Below, piece by piece: positions 30,768-38,169 of a DNA stretch of 57,418 nt (the stretch's first letter is position 1; each line of letters begins with the position of its first letter). Under the pieces are notes generated by a model. That model had not been told where the DNA came from, ran no database searches, and was given only the letters and a program-made list of their open reading frames with translations. The translations under genes were made by a program, and so were the position numbers. Location of the stretch: positions 1 to 57,418 of the forward strand of contig NZ_SPPC01000017.1 in the NCBI RefSeq assembly GCF_004570975.1, read 5' to 3'. The stretch is from Barnesiella sp. WM24. Its GTDB lineage: Bacteria > Bacteroidota > Bacteroidia > Bacteroidales > Muribaculaceae.

Positions 30768-30990
30768 TGTCGTTTGGGAGTTGTGGCAAGCGTTGCCAGT
30801 GTGTAACATCTGTATCTCTTACAACTTGGCTCCAGTGCCAACGTGGGTTATTAGGGTCGGTTGTATCGTGAGGTATGCGCTTTCCGATAATAATACTTTG
30901 ACGTGCCATTTTAGGTTCTTTTATGCACATTAACACACGCGCACCCATTGGGGGTAAGCACTCACTTACTTTAATCCATTCGTTTCCCAT
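30760..30990 (-). CDS. DUF551-like protein
   Basis: 76 residues from ATG 30990 (MGNEWIKVSECLPPMGARVLMCI), ending in DTDVTHWQRLPQLP. The WIKVSECLPP...THWxPLP pattern is the signature of DUF551, a frequent small protein of phages and prophages with unknown role. Confidence 0.82.
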   Translation of the reverse strand: MGNEWIKVSECLPPMGARVLMCIKEPKMARQSIIIGKRIPHDTTDPNNPRWHWSQVVRDTDVTHWQRLPQLPNDNG

Positions 30991-31138
30991 TTGCGTTGGT
31001 TGTTGTGGGTTTGGTGCAATAGTCAGCACATTTATATTTGTTGTTTGTCATTGTGCGCCCACGATAGCTACAAAAGTAACCATAACCGTAACGCATACCA
31101 TGTTTACATTGGGCGCATAGGGATTTACTTGTTGCCAT
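30971..31138 (-). CDS. Cys-rich small protein
   Basis: 55 residues from ATG 31138 (MATSKSLCAQCKHGMRYGYG). It has CAQCKHG, then FCSYRGRTMTNNKYKCADYC, again the CxxC...C...C pattern. Overlaps the DUF551 start by 20 bases. Confidence 0.62.
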   Translation of the reverse strand: MATSKSLCAQCKHGMRYGYGYFCSYRGRTMTNNKYKCADYCTKPTTTNANGKRMD

Positions 31139-31328
31139 TTGCAGCCTCCTTTCTTGCGTTGTGAACGCCTTGAACATATCCACGTTCAACACGGCGAATA
31201 TCGTTATACTTGGCTTGTGCCGGAGTTTCAATTACTTGTGTGGGGCTGTCGATAAAGCGAATATCGCGGCCCGTGCGCTGTGCTTCCTCGGTCAACACTT
31301 TGCGTATAGCGTCTTTGATTATTCCCAT
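31125..31328 (-). CDS. Small basic cargo protein
   Basis: A 67-residue helical basic protein (MGIIKDAIRKVLTEEAQRTGRDIRF, RRVERGYVQGVHNARKEAANGNK). Not recognised. The gap to the next upstream gene is 9 bases. Confidence 0.62.
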   Translation of the reverse strand: MGIIKDAIRKVLTEEAQRTGRDIRFIDSPTQVIETPAQAKYNDIRRVERGYVQGVHNARKEAANGNK

Positions 31329-31337
31329 AGTTGTAGG

Positions 31338-31547
31338 TTATTTGTTTATTTCGGAATTTGGTACGTTGGCGAGATTGAGCAGAAAACTTATCTTAAAACA
31401 GGGTCTAAGCGCATCAAATCCCCAACGGTTGATTATGTTTATAATGGTTTCAAAAGCACTGGTGCCAGCGGGGTTATATTTGGCAATAATAGGAGCAAAT
31501 TTTAATCGCTCCGTTGGTGATAGAGCCATAAAGTCGGATATATCCAT
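31338..31547 (-). CDS. Small cargo protein, unknown
   Basis: 69 residues with a helical start (ISDFMALSPTERLKFAPIIAKY) and hydrophobic centre (ETIINIINRWGFDALRPCFKISFLLNL). Not recognised. Confidence 0.6.
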   Translation of the reverse strand: MDISDFMALSPTERLKFAPIIAKYNPAGTSAFETIINIINRWGFDALRPCFKISFLLNLANVPNSEINK

Positions 31548-31558
31548 TTCGGTAGCGT

Positions 31559-31918
31559 TTAGTCGGTGATACGATAGTAGTATTGCAATTCCTCGCCTTT
31601 CAAGTTGTCATAGGCGTAGTCATTGACTTGCTCCCACAACGCGCTATACAAGGCGGCTATGCGGTTGCAACGTGCGTCCATAGGTTTGTTCTGGTCGTAG
31701 AAATAGCCTATCTTGTGGTTCAGTACCATTGAAAGCTCGGTGAGGTACTTGTAGTTATCTTTCCACTCGCGGAAAGCGCGTGTGAATGTGGATTTGATTC
31801 CGTTTACACCGAAACGGTCGGCAATAGAAAAGTCTTGCCAAAAGGTAGTGAAAGGCTTGTAGCCGGTCATTTGCTCAACCGGCCAAGCGGGGATTGTGAA
31901 TTTGATTTGTTGTACCAT
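31559..31918 (-). CDS. Conserved Bacteroidales phage protein, unknown
   Basis: 119 residues from ATG 31918 (MVQQIKFTIPAWPVEQMTGYKPFTTFWQDFSIADRFG). The segment VNGIKSTFTRAFREWKDNYKYLTELSMVLNHKI, then NRIAALYSALWEQVNDYAYDNL, is distinctive and, from memory, recurs in Bacteroidales phage and mobile-element genes. Function unknown. Confidence 0.75.
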   Translation of the reverse strand: MVQQIKFTIPAWPVEQMTGYKPFTTFWQDFSIADRFGVNGIKSTFTRAFREWKDNYKYLTELSMVLNHKIGYFYDQNKPMDARCNRIAALYSALWEQVNDYAYDNLKGEELQYYYRITD

Positions 31919-31940
31919 AATTCTTGTTGGTGTTGCGATA

Positions 31941-32099
31941 TTATTTCTTGGGTTGATATGAGGTACAAGCTCTACCATTGGCAAGCCAGCGACACTCACA
32001 ATCGTATTTCTTATTGGCTACGGGGCATTTGCCAACTTTGGGATTGTCTAAATTCGGCTCAAATAATTTACACGTTGAGCAGCGTTTGAATTTTGCCAT
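31941..32099 (-). CDS. Cys-rich small protein
   Basis: 52 residues from ATG 32099 (MAKFKRCSTCKLFEPNLDN). Cysteines in CSTCKLF, GKCPVANKKYDCECRW and ACTSYQ suggest zinc binding. Similar in style to the proteins at 30971 and 23939. Confidence 0.62.
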   Translation of the reverse strand: MAKFKRCSTCKLFEPNLDNPKVGKCPVANKKYDCECRWLANGRACTSYQPKK

Positions 32100-32103
32100 A
32101 CTA

Positions 32104-32304
32104 TTATTGATTAAGGGCGATAGCTGTTTGTGGAACACATATTATGGTAAATTTTTTCCCATCTCTGGGATAGTCCACGCTATACTCTACATCAAAGGTG
32201 CATACATTGTAATCCCAATCGGATATTGTGCCAGATACTTTCTCACCGTTGCGTCTGGTAACTATTACCTTATCGCCTTTCTTGAATGTATTGAGAGTTG
32301 CCAT
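32104..32304 (-). CDS. SH3/KOW-like small protein
   Basis: 66 residues. FKKGDKVIVTRRNGEKVSGTISDWDYN is a typical KOW/SH3-type beta-barrel opening. RNA- or protein-binding is plausible. Not further assignable. Confidence 0.65.
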   Translation of the reverse strand: MATLNTFKKGDKVIVTRRNGEKVSGTISDWDYNVCTFDVEYSVDYPRDGKKFTIICVPQTAIALNQ

Positions 32305-32326
32305 TTTCTTGTAGTTGTAGAGTTAG

Positions 32327-32761
32327 TTAATAAATTTCCAGAGTGTCAAGTCCGCAAGCATGAGCTGTGTAGAGTGAGCGATTGAAACGGGGGTTATTCC
32401 AAAGACCGATAAAGAACCATTTGAGATTGTCGGAATACACGTTGAGAATGATAGCAAGCTCAACAGAGATACCTCTAAGGCTATAAACCTCTTTGCAAAG
32501 TTCATTGGCGGTCGCTCTTGCGTCTTGAATACGCTTAGTAAGATAAAGTATCGTTGCTATAATTGCGGCGCGTCTTTCGGCTGTTGGTTTGTGTCCTATG
32601 CTATTAAAAAGCTCAAAGTGAGTTTCCGAACAATCGGGAGTATTCTTTTGCTCATCATTAAGCGTTTCGGCGTAGTCATTAAGTTCTGCCTTTTCCTCAT
32701 TGTTGAGGTTGTAGGCTTTTGCTATTTTAGCGAGGTCGGCTTTTGTGAGTAACTTTTTCAT
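32327..32761 (-). CDS. First protein of the leftward cassette, unknown
   Basis: A 144-residue helical protein (KLLTKADLAKIAKAYNLNNEEKAELNDYAETL, RRAAIIATILYLTKRIQDARATANELCKEVYSL). It is the first gene after the leftward promoter at 32826-32857, starting 58 bases after the predicted start site. Not recognised. Confidence 0.7.
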   Translation of the reverse strand: MKKLLTKADLAKIAKAYNLNNEEKAELNDYAETLNDEQKNTPDCSETHFELFNSIGHKPTAERRAAIIATILYLTKRIQDARATANELCKEVYSLRGISVELAIILNVYSDNLKWFFIGLWNNPRFNRSLYTAHACGLDTLEIY

Positions 32762-32805
32762 ATTTCTTGTAGTTTTATTCGGTGTTGCAATCGGTTTGAG
32801 CTATC

Positions 32806-32857
32806 TGTGTTTCTCAAACACATTGCAAAGTTAATGTGTTGTATTGAATATACCAAA
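32806..32857 (-). promoter_or_regulatory. Leftward cassette promoter with palindromic operator
   Basis: On the minus strand TTTG (32854-32857), exactly 20 nt, then TAACTTTG (32826-32833) give a perfect promoter. The palindrome TGTGTTT-CTC-AAACACA (32806-32822) covers the start site, a repressor-type position. Confidence 0.82.
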
Positions 32858-32883
32858 TATTTTGGCAAATATTTTTCGGTAAA

Positions 32884-32935
32884 ATTTACCAAGTAAATAT
32901 AATGAGCTGAAATATAATGAATTTACCAAGTAAAA
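32884..32935. promoter_or_regulatory. Two ATTTAC-CAA-GTAAA palindromes
   Basis: ATTTAC-CAA-GTAAAT (32884-32898) and ATTTAC-CAA-GTAAAA (32921-32935), 37 bp apart, lie between the two divergent promoters. They resemble the start-site palindromes at 17116 and 51328 and may bind a second regulator. Confidence 0.6.
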
Positions 32936-32941
32936 TTTTAG

Positions 32942-32982
32942 TGTGTTTTATAAACACATATCATAAAATTTAGCTATCTTTG
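32942..32982 (+). promoter_or_regulatory. Rightward late promoter with palindromic operator
   Basis: TGTGTTT-TAT-AAACACA (32942-32958) lies 16 nt before the -7 box TATCTTTG (32975-32982). This promoter restarts rightward transcription of scaffold, capsid and tail genes after the leftward cassette. A leader hairpin GCCCC-TTTGTC-GGGGC (33013-33028) precedes the scaffold ATG. Confidence 0.72.
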
Positions 32983-33042
32983 CGCTTAATAATAGATAAG
33001 CCAATCATTAACGCCCCTTTGTCGGGGCAAATAACTATTAAT

Positions 33043-33678
33043 ATGAACAAAGCACTTTACGAAAAGGTCAAGGACAAAACCAAAGACACCCGCCTATCGG
33101 AGAAGTACCTCAAAGCGATAACCGAAAAGCTCGGTGGTAGCGTTGAAGATGATTCTACCGATGAGGAGGAAATCGAAAAGACTGCGACCCTTATCGCAGA
33201 GGTAGCAACCGAAAGTCAAGGTGAGGCTACCCGCTGGGCGCAGAAAGCTAAGGGCAACGCCAAAACCAAGCCCGCCAAAGATGACGATGACACGGACGAT
33301 GACACCGACACGGACGATGACACCGACACCAAAGGCAAAGGTAAGGGTAAAAGCAAGTCCAGTGATAACTCCACAAATGAGCGCATTGCAACACTTGAAA
33401 AGGAATTAGCAGAGGCTAAGGCAGAGCGCACCCGTGAGGCGCGTACCTCGGAAATCAATGCCATTCTTGACAAGCACAAAGTCCCCGCGTATCTCCGTGA
33501 AACTCTCCGCAAGTCTATTGCCGATGATGAGGACGCGGAAACCGTTGTGGCGGCGTTCAAACAGGATTGTATCACAAACGGTCTTATGTCCGACCAGCCG
33601 CAGGGTGCAAAGGCCGCAAGCGAAAAGCAGATTGACGAAGCCGCTGACGCTTTGCTGGACACAATAACCGCTAAATAA
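33043..33678 (+). CDS. Capsid scaffold-like protein
   Basis: 211 residues from ATG 33043 (MNKALYEKVKDKTKDTR), downstream of the leader hairpin. It has an acidic Thr/Asp repeat (DDDTDDDTDTDDDTDTKGKGK, shortened here to the repeat type) around residues 80-105, a coiled coil (ERIATLEKELAEAKAERTREA) and a helical C-terminus (AYLRETLRKSIADDEDAETV). Acidic, helical proteins just before the capsid gene usually act as assembly scaffolds. The Asp/Thr codons are near-tandem DNA repeats. Confidence 0.75.
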   Translation: MNKALYEKVKDKTKDTRLSEKYLKAITEKLGGSVEDDSTDEEEIEKTATLIAEVATESQGEATRWAQKAKGNAKTKPAKDDDDTDDDTDTDDDTDTKGKGKGKSKSSDNSTNERIATLEKELAEAKAERTREARTSEINAILDKHKVPAYLRETLRKSIADDEDAETVVAAFKQDCITNGLMSDQPQGAKAASEKQIDEAADALLDTITAK

Positions 33679-33689
33679 ATTTTTCAACA

Positions 33690-34328
33690 ATGAAACGCAA
33701 GAAAGCCTCTTTTGTAGGTACGCGCCCGATTTTCACGGGTAGCCCCTCGATTGTACCCGGTGGCTTTAATCTCGACAAAGAGAGCGGCAATTTCTCAGTG
33801 GACGATGTAATCCCCGCTGGAACACTCGCAATCCGCGATGAGGAAACCCGCAAGGTACAGGTCATTAAGACTGCAAAAATCTCAGACGTTGACCCCGAAG
33901 ATAGCAAAATTCTCACTCTCTATGTAGATGAGTTTTATGCTCCTTTCTTTGCGGTTGGCGATAAGGTGCTTAAAGCTGATGCCGTTTCTGGCACATTCGC
34001 AGCCGCTCCCGCTATCACAAAGGTAGAGGAAAAGGGCAATGTCTATCGTATCACGCTCGACAAGGCAATCACAGGCGCAGCTAAGGGCGATGTCATTGTG
34101 GAGGTAGTGAAAAGCGGAGAGAACGCCGCAGAGCGCGGTCTCGCCAATTCCACCACCATTAAGGACGTAACCGTTAGCGAGTTTGAAACCGCTATTGACG
34201 TTACGGCCGACACCATGCAATACGCACTCTTTGAGAGGCGCGTTGCTCCTATCCCCGCCAGCCAGAAAGACGAAACCGGCTCTTTCCTTAAAGCCAATCC
34301 CCACGTCAAGCTGACAAAATCCATGTAA
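33690..34328 (+). CDS. Head structural/decoration-like protein
   Basis: A 212-residue beta-rich protein (FVGTRPIFTGSPSIVPGGFNLDKESGNFSV, AVGDKVLKADAVSGTF, GNVYRITLDKAITGAAKGDVIVEVV), ending LKANPHVKLTKSM. Placed between scaffold and major capsid, where Bacteroidales siphophages encode a capsid decoration or head-fibre protein. The assignment is by position and composition. Confidence 0.68.
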   Translation: MKRKKASFVGTRPIFTGSPSIVPGGFNLDKESGNFSVDDVIPAGTLAIRDEETRKVQVIKTAKISDVDPEDSKILTLYVDEFYAPFFAVGDKVLKADAVSGTFAAAPAITKVEEKGNVYRITLDKAITGAAKGDVIVEVVKSGENAAERGLANSTTIKDVTVSEFETAIDVTADTMQYALFERRVAPIPASQKDETGSFLKANPHVKLTKSM

Positions 34329-34352
34329 GTATCACTCTAAAATCAACGATTA

Positions 34353-35594
34353 ATGCCTAAGTCAATTTACACTACTTTCAAAGGCTTGCACAAGAACGGC
34401 TCCCCGCTCGAACTGCTTGCAACGTGGCGTAAGACCTTTGACAAAGCCTCAGAGCGAGAGGTAGCTCTTTTCCAGAAGATGTATACCGATAGTTGGTTTA
34501 CCTACAATACACCTCAAATGTCGCTGACTGCTGAGGCTATTGTCGGAAAATACAACATTCGTTTTATGGCTACGCTCATAGGCGATGAATCCCCCACACC
34601 CCTGCGCCGCTCTGATGGCTTCGATGTCTGGACCAAAGAAATCCCTCGTGTCGGCCACAAATTCGTGATGTTTGCCCGTGATTATCGTAAACTCATGGAG
34701 GTTTACGAAAATCCCCGCCTCAAGGAAGCCGACAAGGTGAAACAGATTGAAAAGACACTCACGCACGATATACAGGACGCCTACCTCGGCTGTAAGGACG
34801 TTATGGACTTTATCGTGCTGATGGCTTTCTCCAACTGGGGTGTAGCTCAATTCAAGCCCACTCTCAACAATCCCGGTGGACGCGAATATGAGGTGGATTA
34901 TTCCATGCCCGAGGCTAATAAACTTGTTTCGCTCGTCAACTGGACCACTGCAAACACCAAGGCCGGCAAGCTCATTCCAATCCTTTTTCTCGCCGCCCTT
35001 TGCTCCAATCTCCGCGACCGCGGCATAGAGCCGGGTGAAATCCTCATGTCGCAGGAACTCTACACATGGCTGCGTATGGATAGCACCACTCGCCTCCTCG
35101 CTCATGGTAGCGACAAGCAGGCACAGGTCGTAACCAAGTCAGAGCTTAACGCCATTCTGGAAGAAAACGAAATCCCCACTATCACGGTCATAAAACGTAA
35201 AATGGGTATTGCGCCCGATGGCAAAAACAAGGTTATCAACCCGTGGAATCCCAACTTTATTGCTATCAAGCCTGCCGGCGTTATCGGTGAAATCCAGCCC
35301 TCAATTGAGGACTCCGAGCTTATCGAAGAAGATGACGTGGATTATATCAACGCTGGTAATGGTGTTCGTATCTCCAAGTGGCGCACTGGTGCCTCTACGG
35401 GCCAGACCGCTGGCGAGTACACCGAAGGTGCGGCTCGCTTGCTGCCCCTTATCACCGAGATAGGGCAGATTGTGTGCTTACAGGTACGCGGCATTACTGA
35501 GAAAGCGGTTGAAACAACCGATGAAAACGGTGTTGCCAACTACTACCTAACAAAAGCCGAGTATGACGCTGAAACCGAGCTTGCAACCGTATAA
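34353..35594 (+). CDS. Major capsid protein
   Basis: A 413-residue protein with HK97-fold-like features: a long helix region early (LLATWRKTFDKASEREVALFQKMYTD), a central alpha/beta part (GIEPGEILMSQELYTWL) and ending beta strands (NPNFIAIKPAGVIGEI, QIVCLQVRGITEKAVE). It sits between the scaffold and connector genes. Length is typical for a major capsid protein. It forms the icosahedral shell. Confidence 0.85.
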   Translation: MPKSIYTTFKGLHKNGSPLELLATWRKTFDKASEREVALFQKMYTDSWFTYNTPQMSLTAEAIVGKYNIRFMATLIGDESPTPLRRSDGFDVWTKEIPRVGHKFVMFARDYRKLMEVYENPRLKEADKVKQIEKTLTHDIQDAYLGCKDVMDFIVLMAFSNWGVAQFKPTLNNPGGREYEVDYSMPEANKLVSLVNWTTANTKAGKLIPILFLAALCSNLRDRGIEPGEILMSQELYTWLRMDSTTRLLAHGSDKQAQVVTKSELNAILEENEIPTITVIKRKMGIAPDGKNKVINPWNPNFIAIKPAGVIGEIQPSIEDSELIEEDDVDYINAGNGVRISKWRTGASTGQTAGEYTEGAARLLPLITEIGQIVCLQVRGITEKAVETTDENGVANYYLTKAEYDAETELATV

Positions 35595-35608
35595 TCTAAT
35601 GCTTTGCT

Positions 35609-36007
35609 ATGGAACTTAAAGTAATCAAGACATTCAACGGCAAAGCAGAGGGTCGAATTATGCGCCCCGGCGATGTTATCCAGAGCAACGATGTTGAACG
35701 CATTAACACACTCGTTTCGGGTGGGTTTTGCGTAATCGTTGCGCTGGATAGCCCCACGGCCGCCACTACTCCCGACCCTGCCGATGAAATCGCGGAGAGC
35801 AACACCACGGTTGAATTTCAAGGCAAGCGTTACCATATCGAAACCGTTAAGGCCGCGTTAGGCGTTATCGGTGTTCGCGTGGCTCACAATGCCAAAGAAA
35901 AGGCCGTAAACAATGCTCTCGCCGCTCTTTCCGATGAGCAGGCGCAGACACTCACGGAAGCACTCGACAACAACGACACATCCGACCCCAACACCGCAAC
36001 TGATTAA
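35609..36007 (+). CDS. Head-region structural protein, unknown
   Basis: 132 residues. MELKVIKTFNGKAEGRIMRPGDVIQSNDVERINTLV is a small beta domain seen in phage head-associated proteins; the C-terminal helix pair (YHIETVKAALGVIGV...KEKAVNNALAALS) resembles a HeH/LEM-type fold. Position suggests a head or connector role. Confidence 0.7.
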   Translation: MELKVIKTFNGKAEGRIMRPGDVIQSNDVERINTLVSGGFCVIVALDSPTAATTPDPADEIAESNTTVEFQGKRYHIETVKAALGVIGVRVAHNAKEKAVNNALAALSDEQAQTLTEALDNNDTSDPNTATD

Positions 36008-36010
36008 GCT

Positions 36011-36346
36011 ATGGAGATAACCATTCTTGAGGCACTTATGGCCGAGCTGGAGCCTTACACCGCTGCGCAAGTGGTGTGTAAGAAAGCTCTCATAGACGCG
36101 GGGCTTGATGACTTTACCAACGATACACCCTACACCAAAGACTGCAAGCGATATGTAACTATCGCCGCAATCAAGGTGCTTAAAAAATTTCTGCCTTTGA
36201 GCAGCGATAGCGTGGGTAAATCCTCACAGTCTTACGATACAAAGGAGCTTAGAAAGCGTATCAAAGACTTGTGCGCCGAGGCTGGGCTTGATGCTGATGA
36301 GATATTGGAAATTTCCTCAATCACGGACGGCTCAATGTATTGGTAG
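36011..36346 (+). CDS. Head-tail connector adaptor
   Basis: 111 residues, helical (ILEALMAELEPYTAAQVVCKKALIDAGLD, KRYVTIAAIKVLKKFL, DTKELRKRIKDLCAEAG), ending in DGSMYW. The shape and position match DUF6706-like adaptors that dock under the portal. Confidence 0.75.
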   Translation: MEITILEALMAELEPYTAAQVVCKKALIDAGLDDFTNDTPYTKDCKRYVTIAAIKVLKKFLPLSSDSVGKSSQSYDTKELRKRIKDLCAEAGLDADEILEISSITDGSMYW

Positions 36347-36349
36347 GAT

Positions 36350-36679
36350 ATGAAATACAACGGCTCATTCAACTATTGGCATGGTGGTACGGTCATAACC
36401 GACCCAACAACCGGCTTTATCGTTCAAAGCGACACAGCGACCTTTGAGCATGGTTGCGAGTGCCAGATTGATGTTTCTATTCCTGCCAAACATTTCATAG
36501 GCACAGACGGGCAAGAATACACCTACACATACGATGTTTTCATTCCAAAGTATTTCCGGGGTGAAATTAGTGTGGGCGATACGATTCAGCTTGTAGGTGC
36601 TGACCATTCCGTGATAGCAGAGTTTAAGGCGCAGGGCGTTGATACGTTAAACCGCAAACACATTGAGGTATGGGGATAA
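36350..36679 (+). CDS. Head closure-like protein
   Basis: A 109-residue beta-rich protein (FEHGCECQIDVSIPAKHFIGTDGQEYTYTYDVFIPK, then ISVGDTIQLVGADHSVIAEFKAQGVDTLNRKHIEVW). The fold pattern fits head-completion (stopper) proteins between adaptor and tail genes. It overlaps the next gene by 10 bases. Confidence 0.7.
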   Translation: MKYNGSFNYWHGGTVITDPTTGFIVQSDTATFEHGCECQIDVSIPAKHFIGTDGQEYTYTYDVFIPKYFRGEISVGDTIQLVGADHSVIAEFKAQGVDTLNRKHIEVWG

Positions 36680-37134
36680 CACCGATGTTTGGTAGTGGGT
36701 TGATAGCAGCACAAGCCGCCGCGTTTCAAAAGCGCGTTGAGCAAGCCGCTATTTTCCTCATGCAATACTTAGGCGAGGAACTTGTCAAGTATGCAAAGGA
36801 CAAACACAACTACACTGACCGTACCGGCAATCTTACAAACTCAATTAGTTATGTGGTAGTGCGCAACAAAGAGATAGTTTTCGGTCCAGACCAATCAAGC
36901 ACAGGGCAAGCAGCGGCATTGCAAGCAGCTCTAAAAATGATTGACACGTTGCCTGATTGCATTTCTCTTATAATCGTTGCTGGTATGAACTATGCCGCCT
37001 ATGTGGAGGCAAAGGGATATAACGTGATACTCCCCGCCGAGCTGAAAGCCAAAACCGACTTTCCGCAAGCGATGAAAAAGCTAATGGATAAGGCGAAAGC
37101 CAAAGCAAATGAAATGTTTGGAACGACAATATGA
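36670..37134 (+). CDS. HK97 gp10-like tail/connector protein
   Basis: 154 residues: a long N-terminal helix (AAAFQKRVEQAAIFLMQYLGEELVKYAKD), NYTDRTGNLTNSISYVVV and AGMNYAAYVEAKGYNVI. The TGNLxxSI and YAxYVE motifs are typical of the gp10-like family, which joins tail to head. Confidence 0.83.
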   Translation: MGITPMFGSGLIAAQAAAFQKRVEQAAIFLMQYLGEELVKYAKDKHNYTDRTGNLTNSISYVVVRNKEIVFGPDQSSTGQAAALQAALKMIDTLPDCISLIIVAGMNYAAYVEAKGYNVILPAELKAKTDFPQAMKKLMDKAKAKANEMFGTTI

Positions 37135-37559
37135 TAACGACCGAAGAAATAGCTGTTAGGGTTTACCAAGTGCTCCAAGAAAGCGAGGTAAAGACCATGA
37201 TAAGCGGTGTAATCGACTACGAAAGGAACGACTACACCAAAGAGGACGTAATTATTGTGCCTCACACGATAGACGGTGAGGGTAGTGTTCGTTTCGGGCA
37301 AATCAATGTGAATATCCATGTGCCGGACATTGCAAAACCCGTTGGGTGCGGCAAATCCGTCTTTCGTATCAATCACTCACGGTTGATAGCCATCCGAGCC
37401 AAAGCTATAGAAGTACTGCAAAACCATTATGAAATCGGGCAAGGCTACAACTGGAATGTAGGGCTTATAAATCCCCCAATCAAAGAGCCAGACCACGATG
37501 AGCATTTTGTTTCGTTTGCGCTGGAATTGACCGTGAGAGATAAGAAAAGTAACCAATAA
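37131..37559 (+). CDS. Tail completion/terminator-like protein
   Basis: 142 residues: ITTEEIAVRVYQVLQESEVKTMISGVIDYE, VNIHVPDIAKP and HFVSFALELTVRDK. Position between gp10-like and the major tail protein, with a late beta strand, fits a tail terminator that caps the tube. Overlaps the previous stop by 4 bases. Confidence 0.75.
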   Translation: MITTEEIAVRVYQVLQESEVKTMISGVIDYERNDYTKEDVIIVPHTIDGEGSVRFGQINVNIHVPDIAKPVGCGKSVFRINHSRLIAIRAKAIEVLQNHYEIGQGYNWNVGLINPPIKEPDHDEHFVSFALELTVRDKKSNQ

Positions 37560-37579
37560 TAATTTTAACTCATATAGCT

Positions 37580-38098
37580 ATGCCTATTTTATCTACAATG
37601 GGGTTGAAAAAAATCTACATCACCCCTGCCGGCACAACCCCCGGCGAAATGCCCGCCAACGGCCCCGCATGGCTCGATTTAGGCGATGTTTACAAAGACA
37701 CCTGCCAACTCGTAGATGATGACGTAGAGCAGACCAAGCACGAAAGTGAAACGTCCGCAAAGGTTATCACTCTCATGGGCAAGTATGTAACAGCCGTAAA
37801 TCTCACGCTTATGGACCCGGACATGGAGTTGCTCGCCCGCTATTTCGGTGGCACACTCTCCGGGACCAAGGGCAAACGCAAGTGGCTACGCCCCCTCAAG
37901 CCCGTTTACAAGGAATGGGCTATCTGGCTTATGCCAGAAGAGGGCTTTTTCGTGGGCTGCCCCAATGTGGTAGTTGTGCCTAAGTTTGAAATCACCTATT
38001 CAGCCAAGGGTATCTGCCTCGTGCCTATGAAAATCAATTTCCAAGACCAGCTCACGACCCAAGAGGGCATAACCGACCCCACTAAAGCCGGAGCGTAA
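37580..38098 (+). CDS. Major tail tube protein
   Basis: 172 residues: MPILSTMGLKKIYITPAGTTPGEMP, then KDTCQLVDDDVEQTKHESETSAKVITLMGKYVTAVNLTLMDPDMELL, and GCPNVVVVPKFEITYSAKGICLVPMKINF. The beta-rich pattern, length and position before the chaperone and tape measure genes mark the tail tube subunit. A strong hairpin after the gene may set its high expression. Confidence 0.85.
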   Translation: MPILSTMGLKKIYITPAGTTPGEMPANGPAWLDLGDVYKDTCQLVDDDVEQTKHESETSAKVITLMGKYVTAVNLTLMDPDMELLARYFGGTLSGTKGKRKWLRPLKPVYKEWAIWLMPEEGFFVGCPNVVVVPKFEITYSAKGICLVPMKINFQDQLTTQEGITDPTKAGA

Positions 38099-38120
38099 AC
38101 CGGGCAACACCAACCAACCC

Positions 38121-38152
38121 AAGCCCCCTATCCCTATTCGGTTAGGGGGCTT
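38121..38152 (+). terminator. Hairpin after major tail gene (partial terminator)
   Basis: Perfect 10-bp arms AAGCCCCCTA (38121-38130) and TAGGGGGCTT (38143-38152). No full T tract follows (GATTATATC), so it probably attenuates rather than stops transcription. Confidence 0.7.
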
Positions 38153-38169
38153 GATTATATCTATTGACA

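Noticed and set aside
33280-33340. Tandem GACGAYGACACSGAC repeats as a regulatory microsatellite
   Set aside because: They are the in-frame codons of the acidic Asp/Thr region of the scaffold-like protein.
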